Shown: positions 24,297 through 42,390, counted from the first letter of the stretch. The stretch is 64,000 bases of DNA from Luzula sylvatica (GCA_946800325.1 OX326958.1:67188366-67252365), one strand, 5' to 3'. Made by a program: numbers and translations. The notes: generated by a model not told the origin, from the sequence alone.

Positions 24297-25281
24297 CTAT
24301 CTACTAGATAGCTAACTAAATAACTAACTAATTATCTAACTAACTATTTTCCTACAAACATATTAACTAACTAACTAACTAACTACCTACCTACCTTCCT
24401 ACATAACCACTAACTAACTAACTAATTAACTAACTAACTAATTAACTAACTAACTAACTATCTTCCTACATACCAATTAACTAACTAACTAGCGAATTAA
24501 CTAAGTAACTAACTAATTATGAAACTAACTAACTAATTAACTAAGTAATTAGCTACCTTCGTACATACCCATTAACTAAGTTACTAACTAACTAACTAAC
24601 TAATTAATTAATTAACTAACTAACTACTAGTTAACTTACTAACTAACTAACTAACAAACTAAATAACTAATTAACTAATTAACTAACTAACTACTAGCTA
24701 ACTATCAAACTAACTAAATAACTAACTAATTAACTAACTTACAAACCAACTACCTTCATACATACCTATTAACTAACTAACTACCTTCGTACGAACCCAC
24801 TAACTAACTAACTAACTGACTAAATATATGACTAACTAACTAACTACTAGCTAACCAACTAACTAACCAACTATATAACTAACTAAATAACTACTAACTA
24901 CCTTCGTACGGACCCACTAACTAACTAACTAACTGACTAAACAACTAACTAACTAACTAACTAATTAACTTACTATTTTCCTACACACATATTAACTAAC
25001 TAACTAACTAAATAAATAACTAATTAACTAACTACCTTCCTACAAACACACTAACAAACTAACTAACTAAGTTACTAAATATCTTCATATATACATATTA
25101 ACTAACTAACTAACTAACTTACTTCCAACATACCCACTAACTAACTAACTAATTAACTAACTAACTAAATAACTAACTAGTTAACCAACGAGTTAACTAA
25201 CTAACTACTAGCTAACTAACTAACTAGTTAACTATCTAACTATTAGCTTGCTAACTAACTAACTGAATAACTAACTAGTTG

Positions 25282-25321
<40 letters not shown>

Positions 25322-25437
25322 CTAGATAACTAACTAACTAACTAACTAACTAACTTACTTGCTAAGTAATGAACTAACTAACTAACTAACTAACAAACTA
25401 ACTAACAAACTAACTCGGTACCTTCTTACACACATAT

Positions 25438-25475
<38 letters not shown>

Positions 25476-26044
25476 CTAGATAACTAGCTAACTAACTAAT
25501 TAACTGACTATCCATATAACTGACTAACGAACTAACTAACTGCCTTCTTACATACATATTAACTAACTAACTAACTAACTACCTTCTTACACACATATTA
25601 ACTAACTAACTAACTAACTAATTAATAAACTAAAAAACTAACTACTAGCTAACTAACTAAGTAACTAACTAACTAACTACTAGATAACTAACTAAATAAC
25701 TAACTAATTAATAAACTAACTATATTCCTACATACCAATTAACTAACTAACGAACTAACTTCCTACATACCCACTAACTAACTGACTAACTAACTAACTA
25801 ACTAACTACTAGCTAACTAACTAACTAACCAACTATATAACTAACTGATTAACTGACTGACTAAATAACTACGAACTAACTACCTAACTAACTAACTAAC
25901 AAACTAATTTACTAACTATGTAACTAACTAACTAACTAACTACCTTCTTACAAACATATTGACTAACTAACTAACTAACTAACTAACTTATTAACTGATT
26001 AACTAACTCCCTATAACTAACTAACTATATAACTAACTAACTAA

Positions 26045-26079
<35 letters not shown>

Positions 26080-26454
26080 CTTCCTAGATACCTATTAACT
26101 AACTAACAACCATCTTACATAACCATTAACTAGCTACCAAATTCACTAAATAAATAAATAACAACTATCTCACTAACTAACTAACTAACTTATTAACTAA
26201 CTAACTAAAAAAATAACTAACTGATTCACTAACTAACTAACTAACAACTAGATAACTAACTAACTAACTAACTAAATAACTAACTATTTAACTAACTATC
26301 TGACGAACTAACTAACTACCTTCTTACATACATATGAACTAACTAACTAACTTACTAACTAACTGACTAACTAACTAACTAACTAGCTGATTAACTGACT
26401 AACTTACTAACTAATTAACTAACTAACTAACTCACTAACTACTAGATAACTAAT

Positions 26455-26493
<39 letters not shown>

Positions 26494-27049
26494 CTATCTA
26501 ACTAACTGACTAATAACTACCTTCTTACATACATATTAACTAACTAACTAACTAACTAACTTCTAGTTGACTAACTAGCTTACTAACTAACTAACTAACT
26601 AACTAACTATCTAACTAACTAACTACTATATAACTAACTAATTAACTAACTAACTATCTTCCACATACCAATTAACTAACTAACTAACTAACTTCCTACA
26701 TACCCACTAACTAACTAACTAAATAAATATATAACTAACGAACGAACTACTAACCAGCTAAATAACTAACTACCTAAATAACTAACTGATTAATAACTAA
26801 CTACCTAACTAATAACTAATTAAATAACTAACTAACAAACAAATAAACTAACTAACTAATTGACAAACTATGTAACTAACTAACTAACTACCTTATTACA
26901 TACATATTGACTAACTAAGTAACTAACTAACTGATTAACTGATTACCTAACTGACTAACTAACTAACTAACTATCTAACTATCGTCCTAAATACGTATTA
27001 ATTAACTAACTAACTAACTAATTAACTAACTACCTTCCTACCAACCAAG

Positions 27050-27084
<35 letters not shown>

Positions 27085-27500
27085 ATATCTTCCTACATAC
27101 CTATTAGCTAACTAACTAACTAAGTAACTAACTTCCTACATACCCACCAACTAACTAACTGACTAACTTACAAAATAACTAACTAGTTAACTAACTAACT
27201 ACTAGCTAACTAACTAACTAACTAAATAACTAACTAGTTAACTAACTAACTACTAGCTAACTAACTAACTTACTAACTAACTAACTAACTACGTACCTTC
27301 TTACATACATATTAACTAACTAACTAACTAACTATCTATCTATCTAACTAACTAACTAACTCCTTCGTACATACCCATTAACTAAGTTAATAACTGACCA
27401 ACTAACTAATTAATTAATTGACTGATTAACTGATTAACTACCTTCTTACATACATATTAACTAACTAACTAACTAACTAACCACCTTCTTACATACATAT

Positions 27501-27531
<31 letters not shown>

Positions 27532-27898
27532 TTAACTGAATAACTTACTAATTAACTAACTAACTAACTACTAAGTAACAAACTAACTAACTAACTACTA
27601 GATAACTAACTAATTGACTAACTAACTATCTTCCTACATACCAATTAACTAACTAACTAACTAACTAACTAACTTCCTACATACCCACTAACTAACTGAC
27701 TAAGTAACTAAATAAATGACTCACTAACTAACTACTAGCTAACTAACTAACTAACCAATTATATAGCTAACTATTAGCTAACTAACTAACTAACCAACTA
27801 TATAACAAACTGATTAACTAACTAACTAAATAACTACTAACTAACTACCAAACAAACTAACTAACTAACTAATTAACTACCTTCTTACATACATGTTG

Positions 27899-27935
<37 letters not shown>

Positions 27936-28131
27936 TTAACTGATTAACTAACTACCTATAACTAACTAACTAGCTAAATAGCTAACTAACAAATTAACTA
28001 ACTAACTAACTAGCTAACTATCTTCCTACATACCTATTAACTAACTAAGTAACTAACTAATTAACTGACTACCTTCCTACAAACCTACTAACTAACTAAC
28101 TAATTAACAAACTATCTTCCTGCATACCAAT

Positions 28132-28176
<45 letters not shown>

Positions 28177-29344
28177 TTCCACATACCCACTAACTAACTA
28201 ACTAACTAACTAACTAAATAACTAACGAACTAATTAACTAACTAAATAACTAACTAACTAGCTATCTCCATACATACCCACTAATTAACGAACATACTTA
28301 CTAACTAACAAACTAACTAACTAACTAACTAATTAACTAAATAACTAACTAACTAAGTACCCTCCTACATACCCACTAACTAGACAACTAACCAACTAAC
28401 TAACTAATTATGTAACTAACTAACTAACTACTAGCTAACTAACTAACTAATTAACTAAATAAGTAGCTACCTTCGTACATACCCATTAACTAAGTTAACA
28501 ACTGACTAACTAACTAAATAATTAATTAACTAATTAACTAACTAACTACTAGTTAACTTACTAACTAACTATCTCACTAACTAATTAACTAACTAACTAT
28601 CTAAGTAACTACTAGCTAGCTAACTAACTAACTAATTAACTAAGTAATATACTAACCAACTACCTTCATACATACCTTTTAACTAACTAACTAACTAACT
28701 TCGTACGGACCCACTAACTAACTTACTAACTAACTAACTAACTAATAAGCTAACTGACAAACTAATTAACTTACTATCTGTATACACACATATTAACTAA
28801 CTAACTAACTAACTAACTACCTACCTTCCTACAAACCCACTAACAAACAAGCAAACTAACTAACTAATTATCTTCCTACATACCTACTAACTAACTAACT
28901 AACTTACTTCCTACATACCCACTAACTAAGTAACAAACAAACTAACTAACTAACTAAATAACTAACTAGTTAACTAACTAACTACTAGCTAACTAACCGA
29001 ATAACTAACTAGTCGACTAACTAACTAACTAATTAACTAACTAACTGACTACTAACTAACTAACTAACTAACTAACTAAATAACTAATGAACTAAATATC
29101 TAACTAACTAACTAACTAATTAACTAGGTACCTTCTTACATACATATTAACAAACTAACTAACTAACTAATTAACTAACTATCCATCTAACTAACTAATT
29201 AACTAACTACCTTCTTACATACATATTAACTAACCCATTAACTAACTAACTAACTACCTTCTTACATACATATTAACTAACTAACTAACGAATTAACTAA
29301 TTAACTAACTAACTAATTAACAAACTAACAAGCAAACTACTATC

Positions 29345-29376
<32 letters not shown>

Positions 29377-29873
29377 AACTAGATAACTAACTAAATAACT
29401 AACTAATTGACTAACTACCTTCTTACATACATATTGACTAACTAACTAACTGACTAACTAACTAACTAACTAATTAACTGATTAACTAACTACCTATAAC
29501 TAACTAACTAAATAACTAACTAACTAATTAACTAACTAACTAACTAACTAACTATCTTCCTACATACCTATTAACTACCTAACTAACTAATTAACTAACT
29601 TCCATCCTACAAATCCACTAACTAACTAAGTAATTATCTTACTACATACTAATTAACAAACTAACTAACTAACTAACTAAGTTCCTTCATACCCACAAAC
29701 TAACTAACTAACTAACTACATAGGTAGCTAATTAACTGACTAACTACTAGCTAACTAACTAACTAACTAACTAGCTAAATAACTAACTAACTAACTACTA
29801 GCTAACTAACTAAGTAACTAACTAACGAACTAAATAAGTAACTGATTAACTAACTAAATAAATAACTACTAGA

Positions 29874-29953
<80 letters not shown>

Positions 29954-30770
29954 AAACTACCTTCTTACCTTACATATTGACTAACTATCTAAGTAACTAA
30001 CTAACTAACTAACTATCTAACTAACTAACTAACTAACTACCTTCTTACCTACATATTGACTAACTAACTAACTAAATGCTAGCTAATTAACTAATTAACT
30101 AACTAACTAACTAGTTAACTAACTAAGTAAATAACTAACTAATTAACTAACTAACTAACTAACTAACTACTAACTAACTAACTAACTAACTAACTAAGTA
30201 ATTAACTAACTATGTAACTAACTAACTAACTCCCTTCTTACATACATATTGACTAACTAACTAGCTAACTAACTAATTAAGTGATTATCTAACTACATAT
30301 GACTTACTAACTAAATAACTAACTAACTAACTAATTAACTAACAACTAACTAACTAACTAACTAACTAACTGACTAACTGACTATCTTCATACTAACTTA
30401 CTAACTAACTAGCTAACTAACTAAATAACTAACTAATTAACTAACTAACTAACAAACTAACTAACTACTAGCTAACTAACTAATTAAATAACCAACTAAC
30501 TAACTAACTAAGTAACTAACTAACTTACACTTTCACTAACTATCTAACGAAAAAACTAACTAGCTTGTTACATACATATTAACGAACTCACTAACTAACT
30601 AACTAACTACCTAACTTATTAATTAACTAACTAACAAACAAACAAACTAACTAACTAACCAACTAGATAACTAACTAACTAACTAACTAATTAAGTAACT
30701 ATTTATCTAACTAACTAACTAACTAACTACCATCTTACATACATATTAACTAACTAACTAATTAACTAAT

Positions 30771-30808
<38 letters not shown>

Positions 30809-30841
30809 CTAGCTAATAGACTAAATAACTAACTAACAAAC

Positions 30842-30879
<38 letters not shown>

Positions 30880-31204
30880 CTAACTACCTAACCAACTAAC
30901 TAACTAACTACTAACTAACTTCCTACATACCCACTAACTAACTAACTAACTATCTAAATAACTAAATAGTGTACTAACAAACTACTAGCTAACTAACCAA
31001 CCAACTAACTAAATAACTAACTAGTTAAGTAACTAACAACTAGCTAGCTAACTAACTGACTAACTAACTAAATAACTAACCAGTGAACTAACTAACTAAC
31101 TAACTAGCCAACTACTAGATAACTAACTAACTAACTAACTAATTAACTAACAATCTAACTAACTTACTAACTACGTACCTTCATACATACATATTAACTA
31201 ACTG

Positions 31205-31237
<33 letters not shown>

Positions 31238-31238
31238 T

Positions 31239-31275
<37 letters not shown>

Positions 31276-32500
31276 GACTACTAGATAAATAACCAAATAA
31301 CTAACTAACAAACTAAGTACTATATAACTAACTAAATAACTAACTAATTATCTAACTAACTATCTTCCTTCATACCAATTACCTAACTAACTAACTACAT
31401 TCCTTCAAGACCATTAACTAGAAAACTAACTAACTAAATAGATAAATAATTAACTAACTAACTACAGTCTAACTAATTAAAAAACTAACTAAATAACTAA
31501 CTGATTAACTTACTAACTATATTCCTATGTACCAATTAACTAACTAACTAACTAACTAACTAACTACCTTCCCACATGACCATTAACTAGAAAACTAACT
31601 AACTAAATAAAGAAGTAACTGACTAACAACTATCTAACTAATTAAAGAACTAACTAAATAACTAACTGATTAACAAACTAACTAACTAACCAAGTACTAA
31701 CTAACTAACTAACTAACTAACTAGTAGATATGTAACTAACTAACTAATTAACTAACTATCTAACTGACTAACTAACTAACTACCTTCTTACATACATATT
31801 GACTAACTAATTAACTAACTAACTAACTAACTAATTGATTAACTCATTAACTAACTAACTAATTAACTAAATGACTAACTAACTAGCTACCTTCCTACAT
31901 ACCCACTAAGTAACTATATAACTAACTAACTCCCTACCTTCCTGCATACCCACTAACTAACTAACTAACTAATTAACTAATTAACTCCTAGCTAACAAAC
32001 TAACTAAATGACTAATTAATTAACTAACTAGCTAACTAAATACTAGCTAGCTAACTAACTAACTAACTAATTAACTAACTAACTTACGAACTAACTACCT
32101 TCATACATACATATTAACTAACTAACTAACTACCTAACTACATAACTAACTAATTAACTTGCTACCTTCGTACAAACCCATTAACTAACAAACTAACTAA
32201 CTTATTAATTAATTAAACCAACTTACTAACTAACTAAATAACTAACTATCTAACAAACTCACTCACTATATTCCTACATACCTATTAATTAACTAACTAC
32301 CTTTCCACAAACCCACAAACTAACAAACAAACTTACTAACTAACTAACTAACTATATTCCTGCATACCTATTAACTAACTATCTAACTAACTCACTAATT
32401 GACTAACTAACTAACTAACTACTTAACTACCTACCTACAGGCCCACTAACTAACTAACTAACTAACTAAATACTAGCTAACTCACTAACTAACTAACTAC

Positions 32501-32532
<32 letters not shown>

Positions 32533-33817
32533 CTAACTAACTACTAGCTAACTAACTAACTAACTAATTAATACACCAATTAACTAACTAACTAACTAAA
32601 CTACTGCATAACTAACTCACTAACTAACTAACTAACTAATTAACTAACTATCTAACCAACTAACTACCTTCTTACATTGATATTAATTAAGTAACTTACT
32701 ATGTAACTAACTAACTATCTTACTTTTTATCTAACTAACTCACTAACTAACTAATTAACTAACTAACTAAATAACAAAAAACAAAATAACTAACTAACAA
32801 CTTTCCAACATACCTATTAACTAACTAACTAACTAACTACCTTCTTACATATATATTGACTAACTAACTAACTAACGAACTAACTAACTACTAGATAACT
32901 ATATACTAACAAACTAACTAACTAACTAACTAACTATCTATCTACTAGATAGCTAACTAAATAACTAACAAATTATCTAACTAACTATCTTCCTACATAC
33001 ATATTAACTAACTAACTGACTAACAACCTACCTACCTTCCTACATAACCACTAACTAACTAACTAATTAACTAACTAACTAACTATCTTCCTACATACCA
33101 ATTAACTAACTAACTAGCGAATTAACTAAGTAACTAACTAATTATGAAACTAACTAACTAATTAACTAAATAATTAGCTACCTTCGTACATACCCAGTGA
33201 CTATGTTACTAACTAACTAACTAACTAATTAATTAATTAACTAACTAACTACTAGTTAACTTACTAACTAACTAACAAACTAACTAACTAACTAACTAAT
33301 TAACTAAATAACTAACTAACAAAGTACCCTCTTACATACCCACTAACTAACTAACTTAATAACTAACTTACTAACTAACTAATTATGAAACTAACTAACT
33401 AACTACTAGCTAACTTACTAACTAATTAACTAAATTAGTAGCTACATTCATACATACCGATTAACTAAGTTTACAACTAACTAACTAACTAACTTAATAT
33501 TTAATTAACTAATTAACTAACTAACTACTAGTTAACTTACTGACTAACTATCTAACTAACTAACTAACTAACTAACTAAGTAACTACTAGCTAGCTAACA
33601 AACAAACAAACTAACTAACTAACTAACTAATTAACTAAGTAACTTACTAACCAAATACCTTCATACATACCTATTAACTAACTAACTAACTAACTAATTA
33701 ACTAACTACCTTCGTACGGACCCACTAACTAACTAACTAACTAACTAACTATCTTCCTGCATACCAATTAACTAACTAACTAACTAACTAACTAATTAAC
33801 TAACTTTCCACGTACCC

Positions 33818-33850
<33 letters not shown>

Positions 33851-34389
33851 ATAAATAAATAAATAACTAACTAATTAACTAACTAAATAACTAACTAACT
33901 AGCTATCTCCATACATACCCACTAACTAACGTACATACTTACTAACTAACAAACTAACTAACTAACTAACTAATTAACTAAATGACTAACTAACAAAGTA
34001 CCCTCCTACATACACACTAACGAACTAACTAACTAACTAACTAACTAATTATGTAACTAACTAACTAACTACTAGCTAACTAACTTACTAATTAACTAAA
34101 TAAGTAGCTACCTTCGTACATACCCATTAACTAAGTTAACAACTGACTAACTAACTAAATAATTAATTAACTAATTAGATAACTACCTACTAGTTAACTT
34201 ACTAACTAACTATCTAACTAATTAATTAACTAACTAACAAACTAAGTAACTACTAGCTAGCTAACTAACTAACTAACTAATTAACTAAGTAACTTACTAA
34301 CCAACTACCTTCATACATACATATTAACTAACTAACTAACTAGCTAACTAACTAACTAACTAACTACCTAATTAACTAACTAATGAACG

Positions 34390-34421
<32 letters not shown>

Positions 34422-34422
34422 T

Positions 34423-34457
<35 letters not shown>

Positions 34458-34960
34458 TACTAACTAACTACTAGATGACTAACTAAATAACTAACTAATC
34501 AACGAACTATCTTCGTACATACCAATTAACTAACTAACTAACTAACTAACTTCCTACATACCCACTAACTAACTGACTAACAAACTAAATATATAACTAA
34601 CTAACTAACTACTAGCTAACTAGTTAACTAACTAACTAAATAACTAACTAATTAACTGACTAACTAACGAACTACTAACTAACTAGCTTACTAACTAACT
34701 AAGTTATTACCTAACTATGTAACTAACTAACTGACTACCTTCTAACATAAATATTGACTAACTAAAAAACTAACTAACTAATTAAGTGATTATCTAACTA
34801 CCTATAACTAACTAACTAAATAACTAACTAATTAACAAATTAACTAACTAACTAACTACCTTCCTACTAACTTATTAACTAACTAGCTAACTAACTAAAT
34901 AACTAACAAATTAACTAACTAACTAACAAACTAACTAACTACTAGCTAACCAACTAACTT

Positions 34961-34992
<32 letters not shown>

Positions 34993-35061
34993 CCTAACAA
35001 ACTAATTAACTAACTACGTTCGTACGAACACACTAAGTAACTGACAAACCATTTAACTAAT

Positions 35062-35092
<31 letters not shown>

Positions 35093-35448
35093 CTTCCTCC
35101 ACACCTATTAACTAACTAACTAACTAACTAACTCACTAATTAATAAACTACCTTCCTACAAACCCACTAACTAACTAACTAACTAACTAAATATTTTCTT
35201 ACATACTTATTAACTAACTAACGAACTAACTAACTAACTAACTAACTAACTTCCTGCTTACCCACTAACTAACTAACTAAATAATTAACTAACTAACTAC
35301 TAGCAAACTAACTAACTAACTAACTAACTAAATAACTAAGTAGTTGACTAACTAACTACTAGCTAGCTAACTAACTAACTAACTAACTAAATAACTAACT
35401 AGTTAACTAACTAACTAACTAACTATCTAACTACGAGATAACTAACTG

Positions 35449-35481
<33 letters not shown>

Positions 35482-35710
35482 TTATCTTACTAAATAACTA
35501 ACTAATTAACTAACTAATTATCTTCCCACATACCAATTAACTAACTAACTAACTAACTAACTACCTACCTTCCTACATGACCAGTAAGTAGCCAACTAAC
35601 TAACTAACTAAATAAATAAATAACTATCTAACTAACTACTCTCTAACTAACTAACAAACTAACTAAATAACTTACGGATTAACTAACTAACTAATTAACA
35701 AACTACTTGA

Positions 35711-35747
<37 letters not shown>

Positions 35748-35996
35748 TACACTTTCACTAACTATCTAACGAAAAAACTAACTAGCTTCTTACATACATA
35801 TTAACTAACTCACTAACTAACATACTAACTAACAACCTAACTTATTAATTAACTAACTAACAAACTAACTAAATAACTAACTAACCAACTAGATAACTAA
35901 CTAACTAACTAACTAATTAAGTAACTATTTATCTAAATAACTAATTAACTAACTACCTTCTTACATACATATTACCTAACTAACTAATTAACGAAT

Positions 35997-36032
<36 letters not shown>

Positions 36033-36434
36033 GAACTACTAGCTAATAGACTAAATAACTAACTAACAAACTAACTAACTAACGAACTAACAAACTAACT
36101 ACCTAACTACTAACTACCTAACTAACTAACTAACTAACTACTAACTAACTTCCTACATACCCACTAACTAACTTACTAACTGACTAAATAACTAAATAGT
36201 GAACTAACAAACTACTAGCTAACTAACCAACCAACTAACTAAATAACTAACTAGTTAAGTAACTAACAACTAGCTAGCTAACTAACTGACTAACTAACTA
36301 AATAACTAACCAGTGAACTAACTAACTAACTAACTAGCCAACTACTAGATAACTAACTAACTAACTAACTAATTAACTAACAATCTAACTAACTTACTAA
36401 CTACGTACCTTCTTACATACATATTAACTAACTG

Positions 36435-36490
<56 letters not shown>

Positions 36491-36901
36491 CTAGATAAAT
36501 AACCAAATAACTAAATAACAAACTAACTACTATATAACTAACTAAATAACTAACTAATTATCTAACTAACTATCTTCCTTCGTACCAATTACCTAACTAA
36601 CTAACTACATTCCTTCAAGACCATTAACTATAGAACTAACTAATTAAATAGATAAATAACTAACTAACTAACTACAATCTAACTAATTAAAAAACTAACT
36701 AAATAACTAACTGATTAACTAACTAACTATCTTCCTACATACCAATTAACTAACTAACTAACTAACTTACTACCTTCCTACATGACCATTAACTAGAAAA
36801 CTAACTAACTAAATAAAGAACTAACTGACTAACAACTATCTAACAAATTAAAGAACTAACTAAATAACTAACTGATTAACAAACTAACTAACTAACTAAG
36901 T

Positions 36902-36941
<40 letters not shown>

Positions 36942-37616
36942 GTAGATATGTAACTAACTAACTAATTAACTAACTATCTAACTGACTAACTAACTAACTA
37001 CCTTCTTACATACATATTGACTAACTAATTAACTAACTAACTAACTAACTAATTGATTAACTCATTAACTAACTAACTAATTAACTAACTAACTAATTAA
37101 CTAAATGACTAACTAACTAGCTACCTTCCTACATACCCACTAACTAACTATATAACTAACTAACTACCTACCTTCCTGCATACCCGCTAACTAACTAACT
37201 AACTAATTAACTAATTAACTCCTAGCTAACAAACTTACTAAATGACTAATTAATTAACTAACTAACTAACTAAATACTAGCTAACTAACTAACTAACTAA
37301 CTAATTAACTAACTAACTTACGAACAAACTACCTTCATACATACATATTAACTAACTAACTAACTACCTAACTACATAACTAACTAACTACCTAACTACA
37401 TAACTAACTAATTAACTTGCTACCTTCGTACAAACCCATTAACTAACAAACTAACTAACTTATTAATTAATTAAACCAACTAACTAACTAACTAAATAAC
37501 AAACTTACTAACTAACTAACTAACTATATTCCTGCATACCTATTAACTAACTATCTAACTAACTCACTAATTGACTAACTAACTAACTAACTACTTAACT
37601 ACCTACCTACATGCCC

Positions 37617-37649
<33 letters not shown>

Positions 37650-39142
37650 ATACTAGCTAACTAACTAACTAACTAACTACCTAACTATCTAACTAACTAA
37701 CTAACTAACTAACTATCTAACTAACTACTAGCTAACTAACTAACTAACTAATTAATACACGAATTAACTAACTGACTAACTAAACTACCGCATAACTAAC
37801 TCACTAACTAACTAACTAACTAATTATCTAACTATCTAACAAACTAACTACCTTCTTACATTGATATTAATTAAGTAACTTACTATGTAACTAACTAACT
37901 ATATAACTTTTTATCTAACTAACTCACTAACTAACTAATTAACTAACTAACTAAATAACAAAAAACAAAATAACTAACTAACTACTTTCCTACATACCTA
38001 TTAACTAACTAACTAACTAACTACCTTCTTACATATATATTGACTAACTAACTAACTAACGAACTAACTAACTACTAGATAACTAAGTAACTAACAAACT
38101 AACTAACTAACTAACTATCTATCTACTAGATAGCTAACTAAATAACTAACTAATTATCTAACTAACTATCTTCCTACATACATATTAACTAACTAACTAA
38201 CTAACTACCTACCTACCTTCCAACATAACCTCTAACTAACTAACTAATTAACTAACTAACTAACAATCTTCCTACATACCGATTAACTAACTAACTAGCG
38301 AATTAACTAAGTAACTAACTAATTATGAAACTAACTAACTACTGGCTAACTAACTAACTAATTAACTAAATAATTAGCTACCTTCGTACATACCCATTAA
38401 CTAAGTTACTAACTAACTAACTAACTAATTAATTAATTAACTAACTACTAGTTAACTTACTAACTAACTAACTAACTATCTAACTAAATAACTAATTGAC
38501 TAATTAACTAACTAACTACTAGCTAACTATCAAACTAACTAAATAACTAACTAATTAACTAACTTACAAACCAACTACCTTCATACATACATATTAACTA
38601 ACTAACTAACTACCTAACTAATTAATTAACTAACTACCTTCGTACGAACCCACTAACTAACTAACTAACTGACTAAATATATGACTAACTAACTAACTAC
38701 TAGCTAACCAACTAACTAACCAACTATATAACTAACTAAATAACTACTAACTACCTTCGTACATACCCACTAACTAACCAACTAACTAACTAATGAACTA
38801 ACCAACTAACTAATTGACTTACTATCTTCCTACACACATATTAACTCACTAACTAACTAAATAAATAACTAATTACCTAACTACCTTCCTACAAACCCAC
38901 TAACAAACAAACTAACTAACTAACTAAATATCTTCCAACATACATATTAACTAACTAACTAACTAACTTACTTCCTACATACCCACTAACTAACTAACTA
39001 ATTAACTAACTAACTAAATAACTAACTAGTTAACTAACGAGTTAACTAACTAACTACTAGCTAACTAACTAACTAAATAACTAACTAGTTAACTAAGTAA
39101 CTATTAGCTAGCTAACTAACTAACTGAATAACTAACTAGTTG

Positions 39143-39178
<36 letters not shown>

Positions 39179-39746
39179 CTAGATAACTAACTAACTAACT
39201 AACTAACTAACTTACTCGCTAACTAATGAACTAACTAACTAACTAACTATCTAACTAACTAACTAACTAACTAACTCGGTACCTTCTTACACACATATTG
39301 ACTAACTAAATAACTAACTAACTACTAGATAACTAGCTAACTAACTAATTAACTGACTATCCATATAACTGACTAACGAATTAACTAACTGCCTTCTTAC
39401 ATACATATTAACTAACTAACTAACTAACTAACTACCTTCTTACATACATATTAACTAACTAGCTAACTAACTAATTAACAAACTAAAAAACTAACTACAA
39501 GCTAACTAACTAACTACTAGATAACTAACTAAATAACTAACTAATTAATGAACTAACTATATTCCTACATACGAATTAACTAACTAACTAACTAACTTCC
39601 TACATACCCACTAACTAACTGACTAACTAACTAAATATATAACTAACTAACTAACTACTAGCTAACTAACAAACTAACCAACTACCGTCTTACATACATA
39701 TTGATTAACTAACTAACTAACTAACTACCTTCTTACATACATATTG

Positions 39747-39781
<35 letters not shown>

Positions 39782-39806
39782 TATTAACTGATTAACTAAC
39801 TCCCTA

Positions 39807-39865
<59 letters not shown>

Positions 39866-40139
39866 CTTCCTAGATACCTATTAACTAACTAACAACCTTC
39901 TTACATAACCATTAACTAGCTAACAAATTCACTAAATAAATAAACAACTACTATCTCACAAACTAACAAACTAACTGATTAACTAACTAACTAAAAAAAT
40001 AACTAACTGATTCACTAACTAACTAACAAACAACTAGATAACTAACTAACTAACTAACTAAATAACTAACTATTTAACTAACTATCTGACGAACTAACTA
40101 ACTACCTTCTTACATACATATGAACTAACTAACTAACTT

Positions 40140-40174
<35 letters not shown>

Positions 40175-40240
40175 GATTAACTGACTAACTAACTAACTAA
40201 TTAACTAACTAATTAACTCACTAACTACTAGATAACTAAT

Positions 40241-40279
<39 letters not shown>

Positions 40280-40367
40280 CTATCTAACTATCTGACTAAT
40301 AACTACCTTCTTACATACATATTAACTAACTAACTAACTAACTAACTTCTAGTTGACTAACTAGCTT

Positions 40368-40400
<33 letters not shown>

Positions 40401-40922
40401 CTAACTAACTAACTACTATATAACTAACTAAATAACTATCTAATTAACTAACTAACTATCTTCCAACATACCAATTAACTAACTAACCAACTAACTTCCT
40501 ACATACCCACTAACTAACTAACTAAATAAATATATAACTAACTAACGAACTACTAACCAGCTAAATAACTAACTAACTAAATAACTAACTGATTAATAAC
40601 TAACTACCTAACTAATAACTAATTAAATAAATAACTAACTAACTAACTAACTAACTAATTGACAAACTATGTAACTAACTAACTAACTACCTTATTACAT
40701 ACATATTGACTAACTAAGTAACTAACTAATTGATTAACTGATTACCTAACTGACTAACTAACTAACTAACTAACTAACTATCGTCCTAAATACGTATTAA
40801 TTAACTAACTGACTAACTAATTGACTAACTACCTTCCTACCAACCCAGTAACTAACTAACTAACTAACTTACTAAATATCTTCCTACATACCTATTAGCT
40901 AACTAACTAACTAAGTAACTAA

Positions 40923-41287
40923 CTTCCTACATACCCACTAACTAACTAACTAACTAACTTACAAAATAACTAACTAGTTAACTAACTAACTACTAGCTAA
41001 CTTACTAACTAACCAAATAACTAACTAGTTAACTAACTAACTACTAGCTAACTAACTAACTTACTAACTAACTAACTACGTACCTTCTTACATACATATT
41101 AACTAACTAACTAACTAACTATCTATCTATCTAACTAACTAACTAACTCCTTCGTACATACCCATTAACTAAGTTAATAACTGACCAACTAACTAATTAA
41201 TTAATTAACTGATTAACTGATTAACTACCTTCTTACATACATATTAACTAACTAACTAACTAACTAACCACCTTCTTACATACATAT

Positions 41288-41326
<39 letters not shown>

Positions 41327-42160
41327 TTAACTGACTAACTTGTTAATTAACTAACTAACTAACTACTAAGTAACTAACTAACTAACTAACTACTAGATAA
41401 CTAACTAATTGACTAACTAACTATCTTCCTACATACCAACTAACTAACTAACCAACTATATAGCTAACTATTAGCTAACTAACTAACTAACCAACGATAT
41501 AACAAACTGATTAAGTAACTAACTAAATAACTAAATAATTAACTAACTAACTACTAGCAAACTAACTAACTAACTAACTAACTAAATAACTAAGTAGTTA
41601 ACAAACTAACTACTAGCTAGCTAGCTAACTAACTAACTAAATAACTAACTAGTTAACTAACTAACTAACTTACTATCTAACTACTAGATAACTAACTAAC
41701 TAACTAACTAACAAATTATCTTACTAAATGACTAACTAATTAACTAACTAACTATCTTCCCACATACCAATTAACTAACTAAGTAACTAACTTCCTACAT
41801 ACCCACTAACTAACTAACTAACTAACTTACAAAATAACTAACTAGTTAACTAACTAACTACTAGCTAACTAACTAACTAACTAAATAACTAACTAGTTAA
41901 CTAACTAACTACTAGCTAACCTATCTAACTTACTAACTAACTAACTAACTATGTACCTTCCTACATACATATTACCTAACTAACTAACTAACTATCTATC
42001 TATCTAACTAACTAACTAACTCCTTCGTACATACCCATTAACTAAGTTAATAACTGACCAACTAACTAATTAATTAATTAACTGATTAACTGATTAACTA
42101 CCTTCTTACATACATATTAACTAACTAACTAACTAACTAACCACCTTCTTACATACATAT

Positions 42161-42195
<35 letters not shown>

Positions 42196-42233
42196 TTAAC
42201 TGACTAACTTGTTAATTAACTAACTAACTAACT

Positions 42234-42265
<32 letters not shown>

Positions 42266-42390
42266 CTAGATAACTAACTAATTGACTAACTAACTATCTT
42301 CCTACATACCAATTAACTAACTAACTAACTAACTAACTAACTTCCTACATACCCACTAACTAACTGACTAACTAACTAAATAAATGACTC

